Shown here one piece after another: positions 1-6,871 of a stretch of 16,391 nt of DNA. Made by a program: the position numbers and the translations under genes. Origin of the DNA: CAIKLP01 sp039798705 (GTDB lineage Bacteria; Bacteroidota; Bacteroidia; Sphingobacteriales; Sphingobacteriaceae); assembly GCA_039798705.1 (NCBI GenBank), contig JBDKFN010000039.1, forward strand, positions 1 through 16,391, written 5' to 3'. The notes beneath the pieces are model-generated. The model worked only from the letters and a program-made list of their open reading frames with translations. It made no database searches and had not been told where the DNA came from. Each line of letters starts with the position of its first letter. Positions within the stretch are counted from its first letter, which is position 1.

Positions 1-69
1 ATAGGCTTTAGGGCTATGTTAATTGAGAAGCGTTTGTGTTATGGATATTATGCTAAAAAATTTATATAA
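1..69 (+). CDS. 3' end of an unidentified gene (partial)
   Basis: Reading frame 1 is open from the first base for 22 codons and stops at TAA (67-69); the other two plus frames hit stops within the first 21 bases. The deduced tail contains RAMLIEKRLCYGYYAKKFI, a normal-looking basic and aromatic C-terminus. The stop lies 24 bases before a strong palindromic terminator, as expected for the end of a plus-strand gene. The fragment is too short to assign to a family, and an open stretch of 22 codons can occur by chance, so this is a tentative call. Confidence 0.35.
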   Translation: MGFRAMLIEKRLCYGYYAKKFI

Positions 70-93
70 GTAGCATGACTAACATATAAAAAG

Positions 94-123
94 AAAAGCC
101 CATAACAATTGTTATGGGCTTTT
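94..123 (-). terminator. Rho-independent terminator of tRNA-Met, probably bidirectional
   Basis: These 30 bases form a perfect palindrome centred between 108 and 109, with the GC-rich core GCCCATAAC/GTTATGGGC and an AATT loop. On the minus strand it starts 4 bases after the tRNA 3' end and is followed by a run of T broken by one C. On the plus strand it is followed by five T residues, so it could also end the gene whose tail lies at 1-69. Confidence 0.85.
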
Positions 124-127
124 TTAG

Positions 128-201
128 TAGCGGAGACGAGAGTTGAACTCGTGACCTCAGGGTTATGAATCCTGCGCTCTAACCAACTGAGCTACCCCGC
201 C
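128..201 (-). tRNA. tRNA-Met (anticodon CAT), elongator type
   Basis: The minus strand folds as a full 74-nt cloverleaf: acceptor stem GGCGGGG with CTCCGCT (a G1-U72 wobble) and discriminator A; D arm GCTC/GAGC; anticodon loop TTCATAA with CAT at 165-167; five-base variable loop AGGTC; T arm ACGAG/CTCGT with loop TTCAACT. It lacks the C1-A72 mismatch and the three G-C pairs of an initiator tRNA, so an elongator Met tRNA is most likely. A CAT tRNA whose C is modified to lysidine (reads Ile AUA) is less likely but not formally excluded. The 3' CCA is not encoded (CTA follows), so a CCA-adding enzyme is needed. The closing pair of the anticodon stem is an A31-C39 mismatch. Confidence 0.96.
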
Positions 202-230
202 TTTTCTTATCTTATTTGGATAATGGTTTG

Positions 231-261
231 CAAATATAGAAGATTTTGTTTTCCTTTAAAA
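231..261 (-). promoter_or_regulatory. Bacteroidota-type promoter for tRNA-Met
   Basis: The minus strand carries TATATTTG (238 down to 231), an exact match to the -7 consensus TAnnTTTG of the Bacteroidota primary sigma factor. TTTT at 261-258, spaced by 19 bases, is a three-of-four match to the -33 TTTG element. Transcription would start near 224, giving a leader of about 20 bases before the mature tRNA. No other gene lies on the minus strand between here and the tRNA. Confidence 0.6.
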
Positions 262-301
262 AAAATGACAAAATAAATGCAGTATTTCTGCTAAAAAAAT
301 A

Positions 302-694
302 ATGAAGAAGAAAGATAACCTCAAACAAAAAATCACAATGGAGTTTGGCATGCGCTCATCTCCTAAAATACTTTTTAGTTATTTAAGCTCTCCAAATGGC
401 CTGGCAGAGTGGTTTGCAGACAATGTGATATTTAAAGATGGCTATTATTTGTTCATTTGGGACAACGAATCTATGCGTGCAAAAATGGTTGCAAATAGAG
501 AAAATAAATTAGTGAGATTTAAGTGGGACGATGGTGATCCAACCTCTTTTTTAGAATTTGAGATTATTCAGGACGAATTAACTGGTGATGTAGCTCTTTG
601 TGTCATTGATTTTGCATTCGAATCAGAAATTGCAGACAAAAAAATGATTTGGCAAAACCAAATTCAAGATCTTACCCATGCTTTAGGTGCTTAA
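302..694 (+). CDS. START-like (SRPBCC-fold) domain protein
   Basis: This 130-residue protein has the look of the small START-like proteins found throughout Bacteroidota, relatives of the AHSA1/SRPBCC helix-grip fold. Features seen are a basic N-terminus, the pattern SSPKILFSYLSSPNGLAEWF around residues 18-37 (first helix and the Leu-Ala-Glu-Trp-Phe signature), then alternating beta strands and a C-terminal amphipathic helix. It has no signal peptide or membrane segment, so it should be cytoplasmic. The fold usually encloses a hydrophobic ligand, but no ligand or function can be given. The ATG at 302 gives the usual family length and is preceded only by A-rich sequence, with no Shine-Dalgarno site. 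The next gene begins 4 bases after its stop, so the two are probably co-transcribed. Family call is fairly sure, role unknown. Confidence 0.8.
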   Translation: MKKKDNLKQKITMEFGMRSSPKILFSYLSSPNGLAEWFADNVIFKDGYYLFIWDNESMRAKMVANRENKLVRFKWDDGDPTSFLEFEIIQDELTGDVALCVIDFAFESEIADKKMIWQNQIQDLTHALGA

Positions 695-698
695 TAAA

Positions 699-2138
699 AT
701 GCTATTGCCAATAAAAAAAGTCCACAAGCTAATTATTGGGTCTTTTATAGGCCCATTTGTGATGACATTCTTTATTGCATTATTCATTCTGTTAATGCAA
801 TTCTTATTTAAGTACATCGACGATTTAGTTGGAAAAGGTTTGGAGTGGTACGTGGTTTTAGAACTAATCGTATATGCTTCATCTACATTGGTGCCAATGG
901 CATTGCCCCTAGCCATACTACTTTCATCTATCATGACCTTTGGTAATTTAGGGGAACACTACGAGTTAGTCGCATTAAAGTCTTCTGGTATTTCTTTGAG
1001 AAAAATAATGATGCCGCTTGTTTATTGTGTTTTCTTGATAAGCATCGGAGCTTTTTATTTTTCTAATGTTGCCATGCCATATGCAAACCTAAAAATGGGG
1101 GCATTGATGTGGGATGTAAAAAATCAGAAACCTACATTAGCCCTTAAAGAAGGGATCTTTTTTAACGGAATGGACGGATACAGTATTCGAGTTGGGAAAA
1201 AAGAGAATGATGGCCAAACCCTTAAAAACATTGTCATTTATAATCATTCCAGCCAAAGTGGAAATATGAATGTAATGATGGCTGACAGTGGTCGCATGTT
1301 AAAATCTGAAAACGATCGGTTTTTGATCATTGAATTATTTAACGGGATAAGTTATGAGGAATCTGGCACACCCAACACCAGCAATGATCGTAAGCAACTT
1401 TTACGTGTTAAATTTAAACAACACGAAGTAAAATTTGATTTGTCAACTTTTCAAATGAATCGTACGGATGAAAATTTATTTAAAGATCATTACACGATGT
1501 TGAACATAAAGCAGCTCAAGTATTATGAAGATTCACTTCAAAAGAAAGGAAAATCTGAAATAGCATATTACAATCAAAATTACAGAGCATATACTTTTAT
1601 GGATAAAAAATTTGAAGTAGACTCGGCAGCTTCGCCTACTATCAAATTGATCAATTCTGACATCATTCAAAACTTCCCTAAGGCTTCGCAGGCAGGCATT
1701 TTAGCCAGTGCATACGCTACGATTAGAAATATCAAAAGTTATTCTGAAAGTACAGCAGAAGACCACGATAAACTTGCAGAAAAAATTCGTCGACATGAAA
1801 TTGAATTCCATAGGAAGTTTACTTTATCGATTGCATGTTTGATTTTATTTTTCATAGGTGCTCCATTAGGTGCAATTATTAGAAAAGGTGGTTTAGGAAT
1901 GCCGGTCGTAATTTCAATCTTCTTTTTTATCTTTTTTCATATTCTATCCATAACTGGTGAAAAGTTTGCTAGAAAAGGGGTAGTAGATGTTTGGCTTGGG
2001 ATGTGGATGGCTTCCATCGTATTACTTCCTATCGCCATATTATTGACTAGAATGGCTACGACCGATTCCGCTATTTTCAACTTGGAAGCGTATAGTAATT
2101 TCTTTAAGAAAATCTTCAAACGTTCTGTTTCAAAATAG
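699..2138 (+). CDS. LptF/LptG (YjgP/YjgQ) family permease
   Basis: Predicted inner-membrane permease of the lipopolysaccharide transport machine. In characterised bacteria LptF and LptG pair with the ATPase LptB to extract LPS and push it onto the LptC-A-D bridge. The 479-residue protein has the family layout: three membrane helices near residues 13-37, 53-80 and 104-123, a long periplasmic beta-rich part (about 130-370), and three C-terminal helices near 374-395, 400-420 and 428-453. The loop after helix 2 carries ELVALKSSGIS (89-99), matching the coupling-helix signature of YjgP/YjgQ proteins. I chose ATG 699, which follows the upstream stop by 4 bases; a GTG at 687 in the same frame would overlap the START-like gene and adds only four residues. 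Whether it acts as LptF or LptG cannot be told from sequence. The partner permease and LptB are not in this window. Confidence 0.92.
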   Translation: MLLPIKKVHKLIIGSFIGPFVMTFFIALFILLMQFLFKYIDDLVGKGLEWYVVLELIVYASSTLVPMALPLAILLSSIMTFGNLGEHYELVALKSSGISLRKIMMPLVYCVFLISIGAFYFSNVAMPYANLKMGALMWDVKNQKPTLALKEGIFFNGMDGYSIRVGKKENDGQTLKNIVIYNHSSQSGNMNVMMADSGRMLKSENDRFLIIELFNGISYEESGTPNTSNDRKQLLRVKFKQHEVKFDLSTFQMNRTDENLFKDHYTMLNIKQLKYYEDSLQKKGKSEIAYYNQNYRAYTFMDKKFEVDSAASPTIKLINSDIIQNFPKASQAGILASAYATIRNIKSYSESTAEDHDKLAEKIRRHEIEFHRKFTLSIACLILFFIGAPLGAIIRKGGLGMPVVISIFFFIFFHILSITGEKFARKGVVDVWLGMWMASIVLLPIAILLTRMATTDSAIFNLEAYSNFFKKIFKRSVSK

Positions 2139-2203
2139 TGCTATAGCGTAATAAATTCGAAATAAAATCGTATTTTTAACGTTAATACAAGGATTTTAAT
2201 AGC

Positions 2204-3289
2204 ATGGAAAGTATTGCCGGATTGGATATAAAAACAGATTGTCTTTTTTTTAAGGGAGATTTGCCTTGCGCACCCCATAAAAAAACAGGCGAACATTGTG
2301 CTTCTTGTGCTGCTTATCAAAAAATAAGCAAGCGAATTTTAATCATCAAATTAGGCGCAATTGGAGATGTTATTCGAACTACTCCATTAATTAGAAGAAT
2401 AAGGAAAGAATTTCCAAACGCAAAAATTTCTTGGCTTACACATACCCCTGCAATTTTACCTGCTCAGGCAATAGACGAAATTTTAAAATACGATTTTACT
2501 TCGGTGCTCTATTTACAGCAAGTAAAATTTGACATCGTATATAATTTAGATAAAGACAAAGACGCTTGCGCATTTGTAAATACGATTAATGCTACACATC
2601 GCTTCGGTTATCATTTAAAAGATGGTGTTCCATTTCCAATGAATCAACTAGCCGAGCACAAATTCAGCACAGGCTTATTTGACGACGTGAGTAAAGCCAA
2701 TCAAAAGTCATATGTGCAAGAGATTTTCGAATTAGCCGGTTGGAATTTTGAAGGAGAAGAATATTTATTTGATAACCATCAAGACAAAGGCTTTGTTTGG
2801 AATTTACCTACAGGCAAAAAATTAATTGGATTGAATACCGGTTGTGGTGATCGATGGACGACAAGGCTTTGGCCTGAAACGCATTGGATTAAACTGATAC
2901 AGCTTTTGCAGCAAGAAGGGTTTGAGCCTGTGTTATTAGGTGGAGAGCAAGAGCATGAAAAAAACACAAAGCTTGCAAGTGTAACAGGTGCTCACTATTC
3001 AGGTTTTCACTCTTTGCCTAAGTTTATCAATTTGATGTATCAAATGGATTTAATTGTTACGCAAGTAACCATGGCCATGCACATTGCAGTTGCACTTCAA
3101 AAACAAATGGTATTAATGAACAATATATTCAATCCTTTTGAATTTGAATTATACCAACGCGGGCAAATCATTAGCCCTTCAAAACCTTGTGAATGCTATT
3201 TCCAAGGCACTTGTAAAAGTGGCCAATCTTGTATGACAGAATTATCAGCAGAATCGGTGCTGCATGCGATCAAAGCGAACGTCAAATAA
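2204..3289 (+). CDS. Glycosyltransferase family 9 (heptosyltransferase-like) with N-terminal Cys/His cluster
   Basis: GT-B glycosyltransferase of the ADP-heptose:LPS heptosyltransferase family (GT9), probably adding a sugar to the LPS core or another envelope glycan at the cytoplasmic face. The N-terminal Rossmann half begins at ILIIKLGAIGDVIRTTPL (45-62), whose Gly-Asp-Val and Thr-Pro match the family; the Asp at 55 sits where WaaC-type enzymes have their proposed catalytic Asp. The C-terminal nucleotide-sugar half starts near residue 208 with LNTGCGDRWTTRLWP. Ahead of the fold is a Cys/His-rich segment: C13, C22, H25, H31, C32, C35. A second group sits near the end: C329, C331, C337, C343. 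These suggest a bound metal or iron-sulfur centre, which is inference. It is 361 residues long, a normal size. ATG 2204 keeps the Cys segment. It is the first of three consecutive glycosyltransferase genes; the donor sugar is unknown. Confidence 0.9.
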   Translation: MESIAGLDIKTDCLFFKGDLPCAPHKKTGEHCASCAAYQKISKRILIIKLGAIGDVIRTTPLIRRIRKEFPNAKISWLTHTPAILPAQAIDEILKYDFTSVLYLQQVKFDIVYNLDKDKDACAFVNTINATHRFGYHLKDGVPFPMNQLAEHKFSTGLFDDVSKANQKSYVQEIFELAGWNFEGEEYLFDNHQDKGFVWNLPTGKKLIGLNTGCGDRWTTRLWPETHWIKLIQLLQQEGFEPVLLGGEQEHEKNTKLASVTGAHYSGFHSLPKFINLMYQMDLIVTQVTMAMHIAVALQKQMVLMNNIFNPFEFELYQRGQIISPSKPCECYFQGTCKSGQSCMTELSAESVLHAIKANVK

Positions 3290-4481
3290 ATTGAAAGTTT
3301 TACAATTAACATATCGTGTGCCATTTCCGCCAACAGATGGTGGGGCAATGGGTATTTATGCTATTACTAAAGGCTTAAAAGAAAATGGGCTAGACATAGA
3401 TTTGTTGGCAATCAACACGCCTAAGCATGCGCAGCCTAAAGATGCAATGGCAGAAATCGCCAACCAAATAGACGTATTTGTTGATACTAAAATTTCTCCA
3501 CTAAAATTACTAATCAATGTTTTATTCAAAAGCATTCCATATAACATTGAAAGGTTTTATGATGATAAAGTATCTGCAAAATTAACATCGCTTTTGTCTA
3601 CTAATCAATATCATTATATACATGTTGATGGTGCTTTTGTAGCGGCATATATTGCTGTTATTCGGAAACACAGCAATTGCCCTATTATTGTTCGGGCACA
3701 TAATATTGAATACATTATTTGGGAGAGGTTAGCATTAAACGAAAGCAATCCTTTGAAAAAATGGTTTTACAATCATTTAGCTAAGCGCCTGAAAGCCTTT
3801 GAAACCGAGTATTACAACAAGGCCGATGGAATTGCCGCAATTACAATTGAAGATAAAAACCGCCTATTGCAAATGGGTTTAACTAAGCCAATTGAAGTTA
3901 TTCCAGCTGGTGTATTGTTAGATAAATATTTGCAAACCGATCATTTTGTAGAAAAACCCAATACTATTTTCAGCATCAGTGCATTAGACTGGGCGCCAAA
4001 CATAGAAGGTTTAAAGTGGTTTTTTGATAATGTATGGGAAAAATTACACCAAAGAAATCCCTTAATTGAATTTCACATTGCTGGAAAATCAACGCCTGAT
4101 TGGCTTTTAAATTTACAATTGAAAAACGTTAAGGTACACGGATTCGTTTCAGATGCCATTGAATTTAAAAAATCGCACCAAATTATGTTGGTGCCTTTGC
4201 TCTCAGGCGGAGGTATGCGGGTGAAAATAATTGAAGGTATGGCTGCTAAAAAATGCATCATTAGTTCAAGCGTTGGTGCAGAAGGGATTGCTTATACCCA
4301 TCTCGAAAATATCATTATTGCAAATACTCCCGAAGATTGGATTGCCGCAATTGAACAAGTAATGAACAACGAGCAATTGCGTAAAAGTATTGGCCATGCT
4401 GCGTTTGAGTTTGTAGGTAATCATTTCGAAAATAAAGCGATTACTAAAAAATACATTGATTTTTATTTGGCTATAAAATAA
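3264..4481 (+). CDS. Glycosyltransferase, GT4/GT1-like (GT-B fold)
   Basis: Predicted retaining GT-B glycosyltransferase of 405 residues with no membrane segment. The N-terminal acceptor half has the glycine-rich start VPFPPTDGGAMGIYAITKGL (19-38). The linker region has IPAGVLLDKYL (about 212-222). The C-terminal donor half shows HIAGKS near 270, VKVHGFVSD, then SGGGMRVKIIEGMA (314-327), the signature around the nucleotide-sugar site with E324 where GT4 enzymes hold the donor ribose, followed by SSSVGAEGI. The start at ATG 3264 overlaps the end of the GT9 gene by 26 bases, suggesting translational coupling; an in-frame TTG at 3291, just after the upstream stop, is an alternative that removes nine basic and polar residues. 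The sugar donor and acceptor cannot be read from the sequence. Together with its neighbours it probably extends an LPS, capsule or protein-linked glycan. Confidence 0.9.
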   Translation: MRSKRTSNKLKVLQLTYRVPFPPTDGGAMGIYAITKGLKENGLDIDLLAINTPKHAQPKDAMAEIANQIDVFVDTKISPLKLLINVLFKSIPYNIERFYDDKVSAKLTSLLSTNQYHYIHVDGAFVAAYIAVIRKHSNCPIIVRAHNIEYIIWERLALNESNPLKKWFYNHLAKRLKAFETEYYNKADGIAAITIEDKNRLLQMGLTKPIEVIPAGVLLDKYLQTDHFVEKPNTIFSISALDWAPNIEGLKWFFDNVWEKLHQRNPLIEFHIAGKSTPDWLLNLQLKNVKVHGFVSDAIEFKKSHQIMLVPLLSGGGMRVKIIEGMAAKKCIISSSVGAEGIAYTHLENIIIANTPEDWIAAIEQVMNNEQLRKSIGHAAFEFVGNHFENKAITKKYIDFYLAIK

Positions 4482-5654
4482 ATGGGAACCATCACATTTT
4501 TGTTTTATTTATGCATTGCTTTGTTATTTCACAGTTATGTGTTATTCCCTATTATTTTATCAGTTGTTTCAATAAATAAAAAACAAAATCAAAATACCTA
4601 TAAGCTAGACTCAAATTCTCTTCCATCGGTTGCAGTTCTAATTGCTGCTTATAACGAAGAAAGCGTAATTGAAGAAAAAATAAAGTCTATTTTCAATACG
4701 GATTATCCTGTCGATAAAATTCAAGTTTACATAGGTGCAGATGCCTGTACTGACCAAACAATTCAAATCATAGCGCGTTATACAGCAACACATGCCATCC
4801 ATTTGGTTGAATTCACCCAAAGAACAGGTAAAACAGAGATCATCAATCAATTGGCAAGAATGGCAAAAGCAGAAGTTTTAATTTTAACAGATGCAAATGT
4901 GTTTTTTTTAAAACAAACAATTTTTGAAATGGTCAAGCATTACCAAAATAATTCCATTGCTTTGGTTGCAGGAAACATTGTAAATCCGGTGGTGAAAAGT
5001 GATGGTATTTCATTTCAAGAAAAATCTTATTTGTCTAGAGAGAATAAAATTAAATACCAAGAGGGTATTTGTTGGGGTAGCATGATTGGTGCATTTGGGG
5101 GGTGTTACTCTTTAAGGGCTGCCAACTTTAAAGAAGTGCCAAAGCATTTTATCGTAGATGATTTTTATATATCGATGTCTGTTTTGCAACAAGGAAAATT
5201 GGCAATTACGGAATTGGCCGCAGTTTGTACAGAAGATGTTTCTAATAAAGAAATGGAAGAGTTTAGGCGCAAAGTGAGAATTGCCACTGGTAATTTTCAA
5301 AACTTATTTCATTTTGCAGCTTTACTTCGCAACCCATTTAACAGTGTTGCTTTCAGTTTTTGGTCGCATAAAGTTATCCGTTGGAAAGGGCCATTTTTGT
5401 TGGCATTGGCATTTATTACTTGTGCGCTTTTAAGTATAAATAGTCAATTTTACACTAATTTATTGTTGTTTCAACTGTTGTTGATGTCTACACCAATTTT
5501 CGATTGGCTACTTAAAAAAATTGGCATACATTTTAAATTGCTTAGATTTGCATCACATTTTTATTTAATGAATTTGGCTTTGCTTAAGGGTTTTTATCTG
5601 TTTTCAAAAGGAATAAAAACAAGTGTTTGGGAGCCAACTAAAAGAAATCAATAA
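4482..5654 (+). CDS. Membrane-bound glycosyltransferase family 2
   Basis: GT-A glycosyltransferase of 390 residues tied to the inner membrane. An N-terminal helix spans about residues 4-30. The catalytic domain begins VAVLIAAYNEESVIEEKI (50-67), followed by the GADACTDQT nucleotide-binding element (85-93). D137 in LTDAN occupies the DxD-like metal site. The DD pair at 226-227 fits the catalytic-base position, and FRRKVRIATG (261-270) resembles the R/QxxRW region of processive and related GT2 enzymes without the Trp. Hydrophobic helices follow at about 303-317 and 325-342, with a further hydrophobic stretch near 355-374. The ATG directly abuts the stop codon of the preceding glycosyltransferase (TAAATG), so they form one translation unit. 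It could elongate a polysaccharide or load a sugar onto a lipid carrier; the sequence does not decide which. No flippase or polymerase gene lies nearby. Confidence 0.9.
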   Translation: MGTITFLFYLCIALLFHSYVLFPIILSVVSINKKQNQNTYKLDSNSLPSVAVLIAAYNEESVIEEKIKSIFNTDYPVDKIQVYIGADACTDQTIQIIARYTATHAIHLVEFTQRTGKTEIINQLARMAKAEVLILTDANVFFLKQTIFEMVKHYQNNSIALVAGNIVNPVVKSDGISFQEKSYLSRENKIKYQEGICWGSMIGAFGGCYSLRAANFKEVPKHFIVDDFYISMSVLQQGKLAITELAAVCTEDVSNKEMEEFRRKVRIATGNFQNLFHFAALLRNPFNSVAFSFWSHKVIRWKGPFLLALAFITCALLSINSQFYTNLLLFQLLLMSTPIFDWLLKKIGIHFKLLRFASHFYLMNLALLKGFYLFSKGIKTSVWEPTKRNQ

Positions 5655-5655
5655 T

Positions 5656-6864
5656 ATGAAATTTAATACCATAGAAGAAGCTATATTAGAAATTCAAGCA
5701 GGTAAATGTATCATTGTTGTCGACGATGAAGATCGCGAAAACGAAGGTGATTTTTTAACAGCTGCTAGAAATGCAAGTCCAGAGATGATTAATTTTATGG
5801 CAACGCATGGCAAAGGTTTAATTTGCATGCCTATGACAGAAAATCGTTGTAAGGAAATGAAATTAGATCTTATGGTTGGTAAAAATACAGCCTCACACGA
5901 GACCAATTTTACTGTTTCTATAGATTTATTAGGAAATGGCTGCACAACTGGAATTTCCGCATCAGATCGATCTAAAACCGTATTGGCATTAATTAATCCT
6001 ACTAGCAAACCAGAAGATTTTGGCAGACCTGGACATATTTTCCCATTGATGTCAAAAGACGGCGGCGTATTAAGAAGAGCAGGGCATACAGAAGCGGCAG
6101 TAGACCTATCTCGTTTAGCTGGTTTCGAAGAAGCTGGTTTAATTGTAGAAATTATCAGAGAAGATGGTGAAATGGCAAGAGTGCCAGATTTAGAAATCAT
6201 CGCTAAAAAATTCGATTTAAAAATCATATGCATTAAAGATTTAATTGAGTACCGATTAAAACACGAGTCCTTAATTAAAAGAGAAGTAACCATAAATTTG
6301 CCAACAGCATTTGGCGATTTTGAAATGGTTGCGTTTACTCAAATTGACACCGGTGAAAATCATTTAGCATTAATTAAAGGCGAGTGGGATAAAGACGAAC
6401 CTGTTTTGGTAAGGGTGCATTCATCTTGCGTCACAGGTGATATTTTTGGATCATGTCGTTGCGACTGCGGGCCACAATTACACAAAGCCATGGAAATGAT
6501 TTCAGCTGCGGGAAAGGGTTGTATATTATACATGAACCAAGAGGGCAGGGGAATCGGTTTAGTAAATAAACTGAAGGCTTATAATTTACAAGATGAAGGT
6601 TATGATACTGTTGATGCAAATATTCAATTAGGTTTCAAAATGGATCAACGTGATTACGGTGTTGGTGCACAAATTTTGCGTGATTTAGGAATTGCAAAAA
6701 TGAAGTTGATTTCTAATAATCCTACTAAAAGAGCAGCAATTGTAGGCTATGGCTTGGAGATCGTAGAGAACATTCCAATTGAAATTGCCAGTAATTCTCA
6801 CAATGAAGTTTATTTAAAAACCAAGCGAGATAAAATGGGTCATACTATTTTAAAAGATCAGTAG
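5656..6864 (+). CDS. ribBA: RibBA: 3,4-dihydroxy-2-butanone-4-phosphate synthase / GTP cyclohydrolase II
   Basis: Bifunctional cytoplasmic enzyme supplying both branches of riboflavin synthesis. The RibB half makes 3,4-dihydroxy-2-butanone 4-phosphate from ribulose 5-phosphate; the RibA half opens GTP to the pyrimidine precursor, formate and pyrophosphate. RibB motifs are VDDEDRENEGD (22-32), HETNFTVSID (81-90) and RRAGHTEAAVDL (140-151). RibA starts near residue 206 and has the zinc site C258, C269 and C271 in SSCVTGDIFGSCRCDCGPQL, then NQEGRGIGL (294-302) and DYGVGAQIL (333-341). All expected residues seem present, so both halves should be active. C267 is an extra Cys between the zinc ligands. 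The length of 402 fits the family. I chose ATG 5656, one base after the upstream stop; an in-frame GTG at 5623 would overlap the GT2 gene. Two TAG stops occur in tandem. It appears to be last in the plus-strand run; no FMN riboswitch is possible in the one-base gap. Confidence 0.97.
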   Translation: MKFNTIEEAILEIQAGKCIIVVDDEDRENEGDFLTAARNASPEMINFMATHGKGLICMPMTENRCKEMKLDLMVGKNTASHETNFTVSIDLLGNGCTTGISASDRSKTVLALINPTSKPEDFGRPGHIFPLMSKDGGVLRRAGHTEAAVDLSRLAGFEEAGLIVEIIREDGEMARVPDLEIIAKKFDLKIICIKDLIEYRLKHESLIKREVTINLPTAFGDFEMVAFTQIDTGENHLALIKGEWDKDEPVLVRVHSSCVTGDIFGSCRCDCGPQLHKAMEMISAAGKGCILYMNQEGRGIGLVNKLKAYNLQDEGYDTVDANIQLGFKMDQRDYGVGAQILRDLGIAKMKLISNNPTKRAAIVGYGLEIVENIPIEIASNSHNEVYLKTKRDKMGHTILKDQ

Positions 6865-6871
6865 TAGTATT

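Noticed and set aside
687..698. GTG start at 687 for the permease
   Set aside because: It would overlap the START-like gene and add four residues; ATG 699 is a stronger codon and starts just after the upstream stop.
2139..2203. Possible promoter TATTTTTA (2171-2178) before the GT9 gene
   Set aside because: It differs from TAnnTTTG at the last position and has no TTTG at the right spacing. In such AT-rich sequence this is weak support.
5623..5655. GTG start at 5623 for ribBA
   Set aside because: It overlaps the GT2 gene, and ATG 5656 matches the usual RibBA N-terminus.
5694..6293. 199-codon open frame antisense to ribBA
   Set aside because: It lies wholly opposite the strongly conserved RibB domain, and its translation has no recognisable family features; it is a shadow of ribBA codon use.
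6424..6478. Extra Cys (C267) in the RibA zinc motif
   Set aside because: The three expected zinc ligands are intact, and the position is variable in the family, so no change of function is implied.
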